DNA from: Cryptosporangium phraense
GTDB lineage: Bacteria > Actinomycetota > Actinomycetes > Mycobacteriales > Cryptosporangiaceae
Length of the DNA: 64,000 bases
Reading direction: 5' to 3'
Assembly: GCF_006912135.1 (NCBI RefSeq)
Contig: NZ_VIRS01000005.1
Coordinates: 186,001-250,000, forward strand
Shown here: in pieces, positions 33,783-45,145 of the stretch
Layout of the letters: every line of letters begins with the position of its first letter
Numbering within the stretch: the first letter of the stretch is position 1
Translations under genes and position numbers: made by a program
Notes under the pieces: generated by a model
Database searches by the model: none
Told to the model about the DNA's origin: nothing
Seen by the model: the letters and a program-made list of their open reading frames with translations, nothing else

Positions 33783-34910
33783 ATGAGCAGCACGGACGTC
33801 GCTATCCCGTCGTCACTGGCGCGGTTCCGGGCGTCTCTGACCCGCCGGGACCGGCGCGCGCTAGCCGGAATGGCCGGGTTCATCGTCCTGCTGCACGTCG
33901 TCGGGTTCGGCGCCCTGTTCGGCCTCGTCGCACCGAAACACTTCCACCTCGGCGGCGCCCACCCGGTCTTCACGGTCGGCGTCGGCGTGCTCGCCTACAC
34001 CTTCGGCTTACGCCACGCCTTCGACGCCGACCACATCGCCGCCGTCGACAACACCACCCGCAAACTCCTGGCCGACGACACCGACCGCAAACCGCTCTCG
34101 GTCGGATTCTGGTTCTCCCTCGGGCACTCCACGATCGTGTTCGGCCTGGCCGTCCTGCTCTCGGTCGGCGTCAAGGCCCTGGCCGGGCAGGTCGAAAACG
34201 ACGACTCCGGGCTGCACTCGATCACCGGTGTCATCGGCGCCTCGGTCTCCGGAGTGTTCCTGTGGATCCTCGGGATCCTCAATCTCGTGGTCCTGCTGGG
34301 CATCCTGCGGGTGTTCCGGCAGATGCGCCGCGGCCGGTTCGACGAGGCCGCCTTGGAGGAACAGCTCAACAAACGCGGCTTCATGAACCGGTTCCTGTCC
34401 GGGCTCACCAAGTCGGTGCGCAAGCCCTGGCACATCTACCCGATCGGTGTCCTGTTCGGGCTGGGCTTCGACACCGCCACCGAGGTCGGGCTCCTGGTCC
34501 TGGCTGGGGGCGCCGCCGCGTTCAACCTGCCGTTCTACTCCATCCTGGTGCTGCCGATCCTCTTCGCCGCCGGCATGTGCCTGATGGACACCGTCGACGG
34601 CGTGTTCATGAACGCCGCCTACGGCTGGGCCTTCGCCAAACCGGTCCGCAAGGTGTTCTACAACCTCACGATCACCTCGATCTCCGTGGCCGTGGCGCTG
34701 ATCATCGGCACGATCGAACTGATCGGCGTCCTTGACGACCAGGCCCACATCACCACCGGGCCGCTCGCCGCGATCGGTGAGATCCCACTGGACTACGCCG
34801 GCTACGGCATCGTCGCGTTGTTCGTCGTCTCCTGGGCGGTCGCGATCGCGGTGTGGAAACTCGGCCGGGTCGAGGAACGCTGGAACGCCGGCCTCGCCAC
34901 CACCGACTGA
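33783..34910 (+). CDS. Nickel/cobalt permease, NiCoT family
   Basis: A 375-residue permease with about eight hydrophobic helices and the NiCoT signature [13 protein letters not shown], which forms the metal selectivity site, plus [12 protein letters not shown] and [16 protein letters not shown]. It transports Ni2+ and/or Co2+ across the inner membrane. ATG 33783 was chosen, since the frame upstream has no good start. The divergent placement and Nur-like box suggest it supplies nickel and is repressed when nickel is plentiful. Confidence 0.92.
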   Translation: MSSTDVAIPSSLARFRASLTRRDRRALAGMAGFIVLLHVVGFGALFGLVAPKHFHLGGAHPVFTVGVGVLAYTFGLRHAFDADHIAAVDNTTRKLLADDTDRKPLSVGFWFSLGHSTIVFGLAVLLSVGVKALAGQVENDDSGLHSITGVIGASVSGVFLWILGILNLVVLLGILRVFRQMRRGRFDEAALEEQLNKRGFMNRFLSGLTKSVRKPWHIYPIGVLFGLGFDTATEVGLLVLAGGAAAFNLPFYSILVLPILFAAGMCLMDTVDGVFMNAAYGWAFAKPVRKVFYNLTITSISVAVALIIGTIELIGVLDDQAHITTGPLAAIGEIPLDYAGYGIVALFVVSWAVAIAVWKLGRVEERWNAGLATTD

Positions 34911-34930
34911 GCAGGCTTGACACCCGCGGC

Positions 34931-37345
34931 TCACGGATTCGGTACTCCCGGGAAGCCCGGCTCCCCCGGCTTGATCTTGCAGACCGGCAAATTCGGATCC
35001 GCCTTGCACAACTTGTCTACGGCCGGGTTCCGCTTCGTCTTCTTGCCATTACTGATATTCACCCGCACCGTGCTGCGCTTACTCAAATACGTTCCGCCGT
35101 CCGGCTCGGTCCTCGACACCCGCCCGGCCGGCTCCTCCGAATCCTCCGCCTCGTAATTCAGCGACGGCGAGAATCCCGCATATCGCAGCCGGGCTATCGC
35201 CTCCTCGGGCGTCGCACCCTTCACGTCCGGAACCCGGACCAGCGTCCCGTACGACAGCTTCCTCGGCGCCCGGACGAAATTCTTCACCGGCAGCATCGGT
35301 AAGACCTTCGTGAACGTGTCCCGAACGATCTGCACCGGTAAATGGCTGTCCGGAACAGTGTCGTAATACTTATCCGGATTGGCAATAAAAGACGCCGCCG
35401 CTAAATTCGGCGTATACCCCACGAACCAGCCCGCATTGTTGTCGTCCGTCGTACCGGTCTTTCCGGCCACCGGCCGGTCGATCGCCGCCCCGACGCTCGT
35501 CGCGGTCGCGCCGCCGCCGGGGTGCGTGCACGACACCCCGGTCATCGAACCGTCGCCCACCGGGCAGCGGGCCGCGTCGTTGGCCGCATCGGCCACCGCC
35601 GGAGCGAACGCCTTCTTGCACGACGGGTTCCCGGCCAGCAGCTTCTTCCCCGTCGGATCGGTGATCGACCGCACCGGCGTCGGCTTGCAGTACTTCCCCC
35701 GCGCGGCCACGGTCGCGTACGCGTTGGCCATGTCCAGCGGGCTGACCTGCGCGGTCCCCAGCGTGAACGACCCCCAGGCCTGCTGACTGTTCTGCGCCCA
35801 CTTGATGTTCTTCAGGTCCGTCGAACCCCGGAAGACGACGCCGGCCGCCTGGGCGGCCGCGACCGCCGCCCGCACGGTCGCCTCCTGCTCCAGCTGGACG
35901 AAGTACGTGTTGACGGATTCCCCGAAGCCGCTGTTGATCGTGTGGACGCCGGTCATCCTCGAGTCGGCGTTCTTCGGGCAGTAGTACTTCCCGGTCTTGC
36001 ACCCGCCGATGTACTGCGAGGTGAGCTGCGGGGGCGCCCACAGCGTGTGGTTGAGCGGGATCCCCTGCTGGAGCGCGGCCAGCATCGTGAACATCTTGAA
36101 CGTCGACCCGGCCTGGTACCCCGGCGAGATCGTCGAGCCGGTGAGCAGCGGGTTCTCGGTGTACGGGTACGTCTTGCCGCCGGGGTTCTTCTTGATGCCG
36201 TACTTGCGGTTGATCGCCATCGCCTGGACGCGGCCGGTGCCCGGCTGCACGATCACGATGCCGGTGGCGAACCGGTTGTAGGCCGACAGCCCGCGGTCGA
36301 CCTGCCTCTGCGCGGTCTTCTGCATCGTCACGTCGATCGTCGAGACGATCCGGAAGCCACCCTTGCGCAGCATCGTCAGCCGCTCGGTGGTGGAGTGGCC
36401 GAACGCCGGGTTCTTCTGCCACCAGTCGAGGAACCAGCCGCAGAAGAACCCGAAGTCGACCCGGCCGTACTCGCAGCCCTGCACGTTGGGCTTGGGGTTG
36501 AGCCCGATCGACGCCTGGTCGGCGGCGTCCGCCTCCGCCTGGGAGATGTACTTCATCCTCACCATCTGGCGCAGGACGTAGGTGCGTCGCGCCAGCGCCG
36601 CGCGCTGGTCGTTCTTCACCGGGTTGTACCGCGTCGGGTCCTTGGCCAGGCCGGCGATCAGCGCCGCCTCCGGCAACGTCAGCTGCGACGGTGGCTTGCC
36701 GAAGTACACCTCGGACGCGCTGTGGATGCCGGTGCCGCCGTTGCCGAAGAACGTGATGTTCAAGTAGTTCTCGAGAATCTGGTTTTTCGAGAACTCCTTC
36801 TCCAACGCGATCGCATAGCGGATCTCGCGCAGCTTACGGGCCGCTGTGTCTTCGGTGGCCGCCTTGTATTGGGACGCATTCGCGGCGCTGTATTTGAGCA
36901 CCGACCGGACGTATTGCTGGGTGAGCGTCGAGGCGCCCTGGGTCACCTCACCGCTCGTCTGGTTCCGCACCAGCGCGCGGACGATTCCCCGGGCGTCGAC
37001 GCCTTTGTGCTCGTAGAAACGGCTGTCCTCGGCCGCGACGATCGCCTGACGCATCACCAGCGCGATGTCCTCGAGCTTGACGTTCCGGCGGTTCTCGTCG
37101 AAGAACGAGGCCAGCACGGTCTGGTTGTCGCTGGCCAGCAACGTCGAGGTCTGCGGGAGCGGCGGAATCCGGATCTCGGCCGGAAGGTCACGGAAACCGT
37201 CCGATGCGGACTTCGCGGTCAACCCGGAGAAACCGACCACCGGAAACGCGACCGCGGCCAGCACGACACCGGCCAGAATCCCGCAGACGATCAACGTCAG
37301 GGAATTGGCCAGCCTGCGGTCGGGGCTCGACATCACGTCCATCAA
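34931..37345 (-). CDS. Bifunctional penicillin-binding protein (GT51/transpeptidase, PASTA)
   Basis: An 804-residue class A PBP that polymerises and crosslinks peptidoglycan. TM anchor: residues 15-40. Glycosyltransferase: AAEDSRFYEHKGVD with the catalytic Glu near residue 106, and TLTQQYVR. Transpeptidase: SxxK in AGSTFKMF (about 413), SxN in GESVNTYF and KTGTT (about 630). A C-terminal PASTA domain (about 705-770) is followed by a short cationic tail. The start is the first of tandem ATG codons. Codons at both ends are more A/T-rich than in the neighbours. Confidence 0.93.
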   Translation of the reverse strand: MMDVMSSPDRRLANSLTLIVCGILAGVVLAAVAFPVVGFSGLTAKSASDGFRDLPAEIRIPPLPQTSTLLASDNQTVLASFFDENRRNVKLEDIALVMRQAIVAAEDSRFYEHKGVDARGIVRALVRNQTSGEVTQGASTLTQQYVRSVLKYSAANASQYKAATEDTAARKLREIRYAIALEKEFSKNQILENYLNITFFGNGGTGIHSASEVYFGKPPSQLTLPEAALIAGLAKDPTRYNPVKNDQRAALARRTYVLRQMVRMKYISQAEADAADQASIGLNPKPNVQGCEYGRVDFGFFCGWFLDWWQKNPAFGHSTTERLTMLRKGGFRIVSTIDVTMQKTAQRQVDRGLSAYNRFATGIVIVQPGTGRVQAMAINRKYGIKKNPGGKTYPYTENPLLTGSTISPGYQAGSTFKMFTMLAALQQGIPLNHTLWAPPQLTSQYIGGCKTGKYYCPKNADSRMTGVHTINSGFGESVNTYFVQLEQEATVRAAVAAAQAAGVVFRGSTDLKNIKWAQNSQQAWGSFTLGTAQVSPLDMANAYATVAARGKYCKPTPVRSITDPTGKKLLAGNPSCKKAFAPAVADAANDAARCPVGDGSMTGVSCTHPGGGATATSVGAAIDRPVAGKTGTTDDNNAGWFVGYTPNLAAASFIANPDKYYDTVPDSHLPVQIVRDTFTKVLPMLPVKNFVRAPRKLSYGTLVRVPDVKGATPEEAIARLRYAGFSPSLNYEAEDSEEPAGRVSRTEPDGGTYLSKRSTVRVNISNGKKTKRNPAVDKLCKADPNLPVCKIKPGEPGFPGVPNP

Positions 37346-37388
37346 TGTATGGACGCCACGCCAGCGAAGAAGGTCGCTTAACGGAGCC

Positions 37389-38537
37389 TTAAATAGTGAT
37401 GGGTCGTCCGTCTTTCCACACGGCGGCGATCAGCGGCACCCCCGGGCGGTAGGCGAGGTAGACGGGATCGGGGGCGTCCAGCAGGACGACGTCGGCGCGG
37501 GCGCCGGGAGCCAAGCGCCCGACGTCGTCCCGGCGCAGGGCGGCCGCGCCACCGCGCGTCACCGCCCAGAGCGCCTCGGACGGCGTCAGGTGCATTTCGC
37601 GGACCGCCAGCGCGACGCAGAACGGGATGCTCGACGTGAAGCACGAACCGGGGTTGCAGTCGGTGGCCACCGCGACCGTCACGCCCGCGTCCAGCAGGCG
37701 CCGGGCGTCCGGATAGGGCGACCGGGTCGAGAACTCGACGCCCGGCAGCAGCGTCGCGACCGTGCCGGACGAGGCCAGCGCGTCGACGTCGGCCGGGGTG
37801 AGGAACGTGCAGTGGTCGGCCGATGCGGCCCCGAACTCGACCGCCAGTTGCACCCCGGGGCCGGGGCCGAGCTGGTTGGCGTGCACCCGGGGCACCAGCC
37901 CGGCCGCGACCCCGGCCGACAGCACCGCCCGGGAGGCGTCGCCGTCGAACGCGCCCTCCTCGCAGAAGACGTCGATCCAGCGGGCGTGCGGGGCGCACGC
38001 GGACAGCATGTCGCCGGTGACCAGCGCGAGGTACTCGGCCGGGTCCGCACCCGGGGCCACCACGTGCGCGCCGAGGAACGTCGTCTCGGGCGTGACCTCG
38101 CGGGCCAGCCGCAGCGAGCGGGCCTCGTCCGCGACCGAGAGGCCGTAGCCCGACTTGATCTCCAACGTCGTCGAACCCTGGCGGTGGGCCTGGCCCACGA
38201 GCGAAGCCAGCCGGGCCCGCAACGCGTCGTCGCCGGCGGCCCGGGTAGCGGCGACCGTGGTGCGGATGCCGCCGGCCGCGTACGGCGTCCCGGCCATCCG
38301 GGCCGCGAACTCGGCCGAGCGGTCGCCGGCGAACACCAGATGGTTGTGACTGTCGACGAACCCGGGAATCACCGCCCGGCCGGACGCGTCGACCGCGGTG
38401 TCGGCGTCCGGCGCGGCCGCCGTCGGGCCGACCCAGGCGACCCGCCCGCCATCGAGGACGAGAGCGGCGTCGGTCAGCGTCCCCAGGTCGTCGTCCTGGG
38501 TGACGAGCATCCCGATGTTCCGCAGCACCGTGCTCAT
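37389..38537 (-). CDS. hutI: Imidazolonepropionase
   Basis: A 382-residue amidohydrolase that opens the ring of imidazolonepropionate to N-formimidoylglutamate, step 3 of histidine degradation. Metal motifs: [13 protein letters not shown] near the N-terminus, [14 protein letters not shown], a His in [12 protein letters not shown] and an Asp in [11 protein letters not shown]. Last gene of the hut operon; its ATG overlaps the hutF stop (ATGA). Normal length. Confidence 0.93.
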   Translation of the reverse strand: MSTVLRNIGMLVTQDDDLGTLTDAALVLDGGRVAWVGPTAAAPDADTAVDASGRAVIPGFVDSHNHLVFAGDRSAEFAARMAGTPYAAGGIRTTVAATRAAGDDALRARLASLVGQAHRQGSTTLEIKSGYGLSVADEARSLRLAREVTPETTFLGAHVVAPGADPAEYLALVTGDMLSACAPHARWIDVFCEEGAFDGDASRAVLSAGVAAGLVPRVHANQLGPGPGVQLAVEFGAASADHCTFLTPADVDALASSGTVATLLPGVEFSTRSPYPDARRLLDAGVTVAVATDCNPGSCFTSSIPFCVALAVREMHLTPSEALWAVTRGGAAALRRDDVGRLAPGARADVVLLDAPDPVYLAYRPGVPLIAAVWKDGRPITI

Positions 38538-39841
38538 CGGAGGGCCTCGGCCAGCTCCCGGCCGACGTCGACCGTGACGTGGACCCCGTCGGTCACCACC
38601 GGCCGCCCGTCGACGATCACCGAGCGGACGTCGGCCGCGGACGCGGCGAAGACCGCGGTCTCGGCCGCGGTGAGACGGCCGAAGCCCGCGGTGCGGGGGG
38701 TGTCGACGGCCAGCGTGACCAGGTCGGCCCGGGCGCCGACGGCCAGCGCGCCGGCGTCGGGCCAGCCCAGCGAGTCGTGGGCGAACGCGGTCCGGAGCAG
38801 CTCCGGCGCCGGCCAGTGGCCCCGCACCCCGGTCCGCAGCCGTTCGTCCAGCTCCACCGCTCGGGCCTCCTCGAACAGGTCGATCACCGCGTGGCTGTCG
38901 CTGCCCAGCGAGACCGGCGACCCGGCGTCGAACAGCGTCCGGATCGGGCCGATCCCGTCGGCGAGATCGCGTTCGGTCGTCGGGCACGCGCACGTCCAGG
39001 TCGACGAGCCGCCGATCAGCTTCACGTCGTCGTCGGTCAGGTGGGTCGCGTGCACCACCGACGTGCGCGGACCCAGCGCGCCGTGGTCGGCCAGCAGGCG
39101 GGCCGGGGTGACGCCGTAGGCGGCCAGGCAGGCCTCGTTCTCGGCCGGTTGCTCGGACAGGTGGACGTGCAGCGGCGCGCCGTGCTCGTCGGCCCAGCCC
39201 ACGACCGGCGCGATCTGATCGGCCGGCACTCCGCGCACCGAGTGCAACGCCGCCCCGACCCGCGCGCGCCCGTCCGCCGAAAATCCGGCGACCCGCGCGG
39301 CCCAGCCCTCGGCCGAGCCGTCGCCGAAGCGGAGTTGCGGACCCTCCAGCGGCGTCCCGATGCCCCCGGCCAGGTAGCACGTGTCGAGCAGCGTGATCCG
39401 GATCCCGGCGTCGGCCGCGGCCGCCACCAGCGCCGCACCCATCGCGTTCGGGTCCGCGTACCGGCGGCCGCCGGGCGCGTGGTGCAGGTAGTGGAACTCG
39501 CCGACGCACGTGATGCCGCCCAGCGCCATCTCGGCGTAGACCGCGCGGGCCAGCGCGTAGTACGAGTCGGGCGTGAGCGTCTCGGCCACCGCGTACATCT
39601 GCGACCGCCAGGTCCAGAACGTCCCCCGGTCGGCCTGCGTCCGGCCGCGCAGCGCCCGGTGGAACGCGTGCGAGTGCGCGTTCGCCAGCCCCGGCAGCGT
39701 CAGACCCGGCAGCCGTACGGCGTCGGCCGGGGCCTCGACCCCGGCTGCCACCGCCGCGATCCGACCCTTCACCACGTCGATGCGGACGCGTTCCGCGGCG
39801 CCGTCGGGCAGCCAGGCGTACTCGGCCCAGTAGACGGTCAC
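38534..39841 (-). CDS. hutF: Formimidoylglutamate deiminase
   Basis: A 435-residue amidohydrolase converting N-formimidoylglutamate to N-formylglutamate plus ammonia. Motifs: [38 protein letters not shown] and [11 protein letters not shown]. It indicates the two-step (HutF/deformylase) branch rather than direct HutG formiminohydrolysis. GTG 39841 overlaps the stop of the M20 gene (GTGA). Confidence 0.92.
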   Translation of the reverse strand: MTVYWAEYAWLPDGAAERVRIDVVKGRIAAVAAGVEAPADAVRLPGLTLPGLANAHSHAFHRALRGRTQADRGTFWTWRSQMYAVAETLTPDSYYALARAVYAEMALGGITCVGEFHYLHHAPGGRRYADPNAMGAALVAAAADAGIRITLLDTCYLAGGIGTPLEGPQLRFGDGSAEGWAARVAGFSADGRARVGAALHSVRGVPADQIAPVVGWADEHGAPLHVHLSEQPAENEACLAAYGVTPARLLADHGALGPRTSVVHATHLTDDDVKLIGGSSTWTCACPTTERDLADGIGPIRTLFDAGSPVSLGSDSHAVIDLFEEARAVELDERLRTGVRGHWPAPELLRTAFAHDSLGWPDAGALAVGARADLVTLAVDTPRTAGFGRLTAAETAVFAASAADVRSVIVDGRPVVTDGVHVTVDVGRELAEALR

Positions 39842-41031
39842 CGGGTGACCAGGTGTTCCAGGACCGTGGTCAGCGCTTCCACCCCGGCCAGGCAGTCGTC
39901 CGGGCCGGCGTACTCGCCCGGGGCGTGCGAGACGCCGGTCGGGTTCCGGACGAACAGCATCGCGGTCGGCACGTGCGCGGAGAGCACGCCGGCGTCGTGA
40001 CCGGCGCCGGTCGGCAGGATCGGCGCCCCTCCGGCCAGCCCGGCGACCTCGTCGCGCAGGTCGGCGTTGAACTCGACGACCGGAGTCTCGGACTCCGGCG
40101 TCACCGTGACCTTCACGCCGTCGCGATCCCCCCGCTCGGCCGCCAGCTCGGTGACGCCCTGGACCACCCGGGCCAGCGCCGACGCGTCCGGGGCGCGCGA
40201 GTCGAGCCAGGCCCGCACCAGCGACGCGATCGCGTTGGTGCCGTTCGGTTCCACCGACACCCGGCCGAACGTCGCCAACGCCCCGGCCAGCGACGCCTGT
40301 TCCCGGGCGCCGAGCACGGTCTCGGCGAACGTCAGCATCGGGTCCCGGCGGTCGGCGAGCCGGGTCGTCCCGGCGTGGTTGGCCTCGCCCGCGAACTCGA
40401 ACCGCCAGCGCCCGTGCGGCCAGATCGCGCTCGCGACGCCCACCGGCGCGTTCGCGTCGACCAGCCCGCGCCCCTGCTCGACGTGCAGCTCGACGAACGT
40501 CCCGATCCGCGCGAGCCGCTCGGGATCGGCGCCCAGCCGCGTAGCGTCCAGATCGGCGCCGGTCATGGCCTCGGCCCAGGTGACGCCGTCGGAGTCACGC
40601 AGGTCCTGGGCCCGGGACGGGGCGACGGCCCCGGTCAGCAGGCGGGACCCGAGGCAGGGCACCCCGAAGCGGGCGCCCTCCTCCTCGACGAAGTTGACGA
40701 CGGCGAGCGGCCGTCCCGGAGCCACCCCGCGGGCCTTCAACAGCGCGACCGCGGACAGCGACGACACCACCCCCAGCGGACCGTCGAACGCGCCGCCGTC
40801 CGGCACCGAGTCCAGATGCGACCCGGTGACGACCGCGTCGCCGCCCGACCCCCACCAGGCCCACTGGTTGCCGTTCCGGTCGACCTCGACGTCCAGGCCG
40901 AGGCCCCGGGCGGTGTCGGCGAACCAGGCCCGGGCGTCCAGGTCGGCCGGCGTCCAGGTGAACCGGCGGTAGCCGCCCGAGTCCGCGCGCCCGAGCGGCC
41001 GCAGCTCCTCCCAGAGCCGCTCGAAACTCAC
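39838..41031 (-). CDS. M20 family amidohydrolase (allantoate amidohydrolase-like) in the hut operon
   Basis: A 397-residue M20/M28-type amidase of the N-carbamoyl-amino-acid/allantoate amidohydrolase group. Metal ligands: [36 protein letters not shown] and [15 protein letters not shown] 41031 overlaps the hutU TGA (GTGA). Its place between hutU and hutF suggests it removes the formyl group from N-formylglutamate, the step that lacks another enzyme in this operon. This is an inference from position; allantoate or ureido acids are alternatives. Confidence 0.88.
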   Translation of the reverse strand: MSFERLWEELRPLGRADSGGYRRFTWTPADLDARAWFADTARGLGLDVEVDRNGNQWAWWGSGGDAVVTGSHLDSVPDGGAFDGPLGVVSSLSAVALLKARGVAPGRPLAVVNFVEEEGARFGVPCLGSRLLTGAVAPSRAQDLRDSDGVTWAEAMTGADLDATRLGADPERLARIGTFVELHVEQGRGLVDANAPVGVASAIWPHGRWRFEFAGEANHAGTTRLADRRDPMLTFAETVLGAREQASLAGALATFGRVSVEPNGTNAIASLVRAWLDSRAPDASALARVVQGVTELAAERGDRDGVKVTVTPESETPVVEFNADLRDEVAGLAGGAPILPTGAGHDAGVLSAHVPTAMLFVRNPTGVSHAPGEYAGPDDCLAGVEALTTVLEHLVTR

Positions 41032-42686
41032 GCGTTCTCCGTCATCGGGATCCGCACCCCACGCGATTCGGCGACCTCGGTGGCGTCCTCGTAACCGGCG
41101 TCCACGTGCCGGATCACGCCCATCCCCGGGTCGTTGGTCAGCACGCGTTCGATCTTCTGCCCGGCCAGGGCGGTCCCGTCGGCGACCGTCACCTGTCCGG
41201 CGTGGATCGACCGTCCGATGCCGACTCCCCCGCCGTGGTGGATCGACACCCAGGACGCGCCCGACGCGGTGTTGACCAGCGCGTTCAGCAGCGGCCAGTC
41301 GGCGATCGCGTCGGATCCGTCGGCCATGGCCTCGGTCTCCCGGTAGGGAGACGCGACGCTTCCGCAGTCGAGGTGGTCGCGGCCGATGACGATCGGCGCC
41401 TGCACGTCCCCGCGGGCCACCATGTCGTTGAAGCGGACGCCGGCCTTGTCGCGTTCGCCGTAGCCGAGCCAGCAGATCCGGGCCGGGAGGCCCTGGAACG
41501 CGACCTTGTCCTGGGCGGCGCGGATCCACCGGTGCAGGTGGTCGTTGTCGGGAAACAGGCTCAGCACGGCCTCGTCGGTCGCGTGGATGTCCCGCGGGTC
41601 GCCGGAGAGCGCGGCCCAGCGGAACGGGCCCTTGCCCTCGCTGAACAGCGGGCGGATGTAGGCCGGGACGAAGCCGGGGAACGCGAACGCGCGGTCGAAC
41701 CCACCCTGGCGGGCCTCGTCGCGGATCGAGTTGCCGTAGTCGAAGACCTCGGCGCCGGCGTCGAGGAACCCGACCATCGCCTCGACGTGCTTGGCCATGC
41801 TCGCGCGGGCGCGGATCGTGAAGTCGGCCGGGTCCTTCTCGGCCTCGGTCTGCCAGTCCTCGAGCGCGATGCCTTCGGGGAGGTAGGACAGCGGGTCGTG
41901 GGCCGAGGTCTGGTCGGTGACGATGTCGACGTCGACGCCTCGGCGGAGGAGCTCGGGGAGCACGGTGGCGCAGTTGCCGACCACGCCGATGGATTTGGCC
42001 GCCCCGGCCTTCTTGGCTTCCAGGGCCCGTTCGATCGCGGTGTCGAGGTCGGGCGCGACCTCGTCGAGGTAACGCTGCTCGACCCGGCGGTGCAGACGAC
42101 CCGGATCGACGTCGATGACGAGAGCCACGCCGCCGTTGAGCGTGACCGCGAGGGGCTGGGCGCCGCCCATGCCGCCGCAGCCGCCGGTGACCGTGAGCGT
42201 GCCGGCCAGGGTTCCGTCGAAGCGCTTGGCGGCGACCGCGGCGAACGTCTCGTAGGTGCCCTGGAGGATGCCCTGGGTGCCGATGTAGATCCAGGACCCG
42301 GCCGTCATCTGGCCGTACATCGTGAGGCCGAGCTGTTCGAGGCGGCGGAACTCGGGCCAGGTGGCCCAGTCGCCGACCAGGTTCGAGTTCGCCAGGAGCA
42401 CGCGCGGGGCCCACTCGTGGGTGCGCATGACGCCGACCGGCTTGCCCGACTGGACGAGCATCGTCTCGTCGTCCTTCAGCGTGGTCAGCGTGCGGACCAT
42501 CGCGTCGAAGCTGGCCCAGTTGCGGGCGGCGCGGCCGGTGCCGCCGTAGACGACGAGGTCGTCGGGGCGCTCGGCGACCTCGGGGTCGAGGTTGTTCATG
42601 AGCATCCGCAGCGGTGCCTCGGTCTGCCAGGAACCGGCGGTGAGCGAGGTGCCGCGAGCGGCGCGGACGGGTCGAGCGCCGATCAT
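41028..42686 (-). CDS. hutU: Urocanate hydratase
   Basis: A 552-residue urocanase, NAD+-dependent, converting urocanate to imidazolonepropionate. Motifs: [20 protein letters not shown], the [16 protein letters not shown] Gly-rich NAD region, [12 protein letters not shown] and [16 protein letters not shown] 42686 has GGGAG six bases upstream. Downstream of hutH by 55 bases; the two are probably one transcript. Confidence 0.94.
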   Translation of the reverse strand: MIGARPVRAARGTSLTAGSWQTEAPLRMLMNNLDPEVAERPDDLVVYGGTGRAARNWASFDAMVRTLTTLKDDETMLVQSGKPVGVMRTHEWAPRVLLANSNLVGDWATWPEFRRLEQLGLTMYGQMTAGSWIYIGTQGILQGTYETFAAVAAKRFDGTLAGTLTVTGGCGGMGGAQPLAVTLNGGVALVIDVDPGRLHRRVEQRYLDEVAPDLDTAIERALEAKKAGAAKSIGVVGNCATVLPELLRRGVDVDIVTDQTSAHDPLSYLPEGIALEDWQTEAEKDPADFTIRARASMAKHVEAMVGFLDAGAEVFDYGNSIRDEARQGGFDRAFAFPGFVPAYIRPLFSEGKGPFRWAALSGDPRDIHATDEAVLSLFPDNDHLHRWIRAAQDKVAFQGLPARICWLGYGERDKAGVRFNDMVARGDVQAPIVIGRDHLDCGSVASPYRETEAMADGSDAIADWPLLNALVNTASGASWVSIHHGGGVGIGRSIHAGQVTVADGTALAGQKIERVLTNDPGMGVIRHVDAGYEDATEVAESRGVRIPMTENA

Positions 42687-42741
42687 CGGTGCTCCCTTCG
42701 GGTTCGGCGCGCCGGCCGGGGCCGGCCCGCGCGGGCGGGTG

Positions 42742-44286
42742 TCAGGCGAGGGGGCCGGCGGCGGTCTCGGCGGCCTCCACGGCCGCGCCGGTGTGCACGA
42801 GCTGGACGGCGGCCTCAATCTCGGGGGCCAGGTAGCGGTCGGGGCCCGGCGCGGGCGCGGTCTCGCGCAGGCGCGCCAGCACCGCGGCGGTCGCCGGGGC
42901 CGGCTCCAGCGGCGCGCGGAGATCGAGCGCCCGCGCCGCGGTGAGCAGCTCGATCGCCAGGACGCGGGTCAGGCCGTCGAGCGACCTGCGCAGCTTGCGG
43001 GCGGCCGACCAGCCCATCGAGACGTGGTCCTCCTGCATGGCCGACGACGGGATCGAGTCGACGGACGCCGGCGCGGCCAGGCGCTTGAGCTCGGACACGA
43101 TCGCGGCCTGCGTGTACTGGGCGATCATGTAGCCGGAGTCGACCCCGGCGTCGTGCGAGAGGAACGGCGGCAGCCCGTGGCTACGGCTGACGTCGAGCAT
43201 CCGGTCGGTGCGCCGCTCGGCCATCGACGCGAGGTCGGCGACCGCGATCGCCAGGAAGTCGAGCACGTACCCGACCGGGGCGCCGTGGAAGTTCCCGTTG
43301 CTCTCGACCCGTCCGTCGAGCGTGACGACCGGGTTGTCGATGGCCGCGGCGAGTTCCCGGCCGGCGACGGCCTCGGCGTGGGCGAGCGTGTCGCGGGCCG
43401 CGCCGTGGACCTGCGGGGCGCACCGCAGCGAGTAGGCGTCCTGGACCCGGGTGCAGGCGTGCGGGTCGCGGTGGCTGGCCATGATCCCGGAGTCGCGCAG
43501 AACCATCCGCAGATTCGCGGCGCTCGCGGCCTGGCCGGGATGCGGACGCAGGGCCTGCAGGTCGTCGGCGAACACCGCGTCGGTGCCGAGCAGGGCTTCG
43601 ACGCTCATCGCCGCGGTGAGGTCCGCGGTCCGGAGCAGGCGACGCAGGTCGGCCGCGGCCAGGAGGAGCTGGCCGAGCATCCCGTCGGTGCCGTTGATCA
43701 GCGCGAGGCCCTCCTTCTCGCGGAGCCGCACCGGGGTCAGGCCGGCATCCGCGAGTGCCTCGGCGGCCGGGCGGCGGTGGCCGAGCGCGTCGATCACCAG
43801 GCCCTCGCCGGTGAGCGCGAGCGCGCAGTGGGCGAGCGGGGCGAGGTCGCCCGAGCAGCCGAGCGAGCCGTACTCGTGGACGACCGGCGTGATCCCGGCG
43901 TTCAGCAGGCCGACGTAGGCGTTGGCCACGACCGGACGGACCCCGGTGCGGCCGGTGGCCAGCGTCGCCAGGCGCAGGAGCATCAGCGCCCGGACGACCT
44001 CGCGCTCGACCTCGGGGCCGGAGCCGGCCGCGTGCGAGCGGATCAGGCTGTGCTGGAGCGCGACCCGGCGGTCGGGCGGGATGTGCTTGGTGGCCAGCGC
44101 GCCGAAGCCGGTGGAGACGCCGTAGTGCGGGGTCTCGTCGTCGGCGAGCTGTTCGATGATGCGGCTGCTGGCCGCGATGCTGTCTTCGGCCTCCGGCGCC
44201 AGGGCCACCGGCGCGTCGTCCCGTGCTACCGCGATCACGTCGTCCGGATCGAGAGGACCTGCACCCACCTGTACCGCGTCACCCAT
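42742..44286 (-). CDS. hutH: Histidine ammonia-lyase
   Basis: A 514-residue HutH, releasing ammonia from histidine to give urocanate. The MIO-forming motif is [14 protein letters not shown] (Cys-Ser-Gly rather than Ala-Ser-Gly), a variant I believe is known in actinomycetes. Also [12 protein letters not shown] with the catalytic Tyr, [14 protein letters not shown] and [12 protein letters not shown] 44286 was chosen. First gene of the operon, divergent from the IclR regulator across an inverted repeat. Confidence 0.93.
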   Translation of the reverse strand: MGDAVQVGAGPLDPDDVIAVARDDAPVALAPEAEDSIAASSRIIEQLADDETPHYGVSTGFGALATKHIPPDRRVALQHSLIRSHAAGSGPEVEREVVRALMLLRLATLATGRTGVRPVVANAYVGLLNAGITPVVHEYGSLGCSGDLAPLAHCALALTGEGLVIDALGHRRPAAEALADAGLTPVRLREKEGLALINGTDGMLGQLLLAAADLRRLLRTADLTAAMSVEALLGTDAVFADDLQALRPHPGQAASAANLRMVLRDSGIMASHRDPHACTRVQDAYSLRCAPQVHGAARDTLAHAEAVAGRELAAAIDNPVVTLDGRVESNGNFHGAPVGYVLDFLAIAVADLASMAERRTDRMLDVSRSHGLPPFLSHDAGVDSGYMIAQYTQAAIVSELKRLAAPASVDSIPSSAMQEDHVSMGWSAARKLRRSLDGLTRVLAIELLTAARALDLRAPLEPAPATAAVLARLRETAPAPGPDRYLAPEIEAAVQLVHTGAAVEAAETAAGPLA

Positions 44287-44340
44287 GGGTCCATGGGACA
44301 CCACCGGTGGTGCGGCACAACACAGCGACAGGCTCAGTCT

Positions 44341-44358
44341 TGTCTGGTATCTCAGACA
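44341..44358. promoter_or_regulatory. Inverted repeat, candidate IclR operator for hut
   Basis: TGTCTG-GTATCT-CAGACA, perfect 6-bp arms, 6-base spacer. It sits in the 73-base gap between hutH and the divergent IclR gene, ending just before the IclR ATG, so one protein could control both. Confidence 0.6.
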
Positions 44359-44359
44359 C

Positions 44360-45124
44360 ATGACCTCGGTTCCGGCGGCGGCCCAGGTGCTGGGGATCCT
44401 GCGCTATCTGGCCCGGCAGGCCGGGCCGGTGGGCGCGGCGGCGATGGCCCGCGACCTCGGCCTACCCCGGTCGACCGCCTACCACCTGCTGACGACCCTG
44501 ATCGACGCCGGTTTCGTCGTGCACCTCCCGGAGGAGCGCCGGTACGCGCTCGGGGTGAGCGCGTACGAGCTCGGTACCGGGTACACGCGCCAGGCGCCGC
44601 TGCAGCGGCTGGCCCGGGTGCCGCTGGCGACGCTCGTCGACCGGGTCGGGCAGAGCGCGCACCTGGCCGTGCTGCACGGGCGCGAGGTGATCTACGTGAT
44701 CGAGGAGCGGGCGCCGGGGCGTCCGCCGCTGGTCACGGACGTCGGCGTGCGGCTCCCGGCCCAGCTCACGGCCAGCGGGCGGGCGATGCTCGCCGCGCTA
44801 CCGGCCGCCGCGGTGCGGGCCCTGTTCCCGGACGCGGCCGCGTTCGTGCGACGCCACGAGTTGGGTCCGACGACCTATGCCGAGCTGCGCCGGTTGCTCA
44901 CGACCGTGGGGCGGGCGGGGTTCGCCACCGAGGACGGCGAGGTGACGCCGGGGTTCGCGTCGGTGGCGGCGGCCGTGCACGACCACGCCGGGCATCCGGT
45001 GGCCGCGGTCGCGGTGACCTACCCGGCGGCCGACGGCTCCCCGCCCGATTTCGCGTCCCCGGTCCTGCGCACCGCGGCCGAGATCAGCCGCCGGGTCGGT
45101 GGTGGGCGAGAGTCTCAGAAATAG
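44360..45124 (+). CDS. IclR family transcriptional regulator of the hut operon
   Basis: A 254-residue IclR protein. N-terminal winged helix (ARDLGLPRSTAYHLLTTLID), C-terminal GAF-like effector domain (RLPAQLTASGRAMLAALPAA, TPGFASVAAAVHDH, VAVTYPA). ATG 44360 was chosen: it lies immediately after the inverted repeat and gives a standard start. Divergent from hutH; likely senses histidine or urocanate. Urocanate is the usual Hut inducer, but for this family member it is unproven. Confidence 0.88.
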   Translation: MTSVPAAAQVLGILRYLARQAGPVGAAAMARDLGLPRSTAYHLLTTLIDAGFVVHLPEERRYALGVSAYELGTGYTRQAPLQRLARVPLATLVDRVGQSAHLAVLHGREVIYVIEERAPGRPPLVTDVGVRLPAQLTASGRAMLAALPAAAVRALFPDAAAFVRRHELGPTTYAELRRLLTTVGRAGFATEDGEVTPGFASVAAAVHDHAGHPVAAVAVTYPAADGSPPDFASPVLRTAAEISRRVGGGRESQK

Positions 45125-45145
45125 TCTCGGAATTAGTCGCAATAT

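Noticed and set aside
42742-44286. Cys-Ser-Gly MIO triad in HutH as a novelty
   Set aside because: I believe CSG occurs in known actinomycete HutH enzymes, and the rest of the sequence is canonical.
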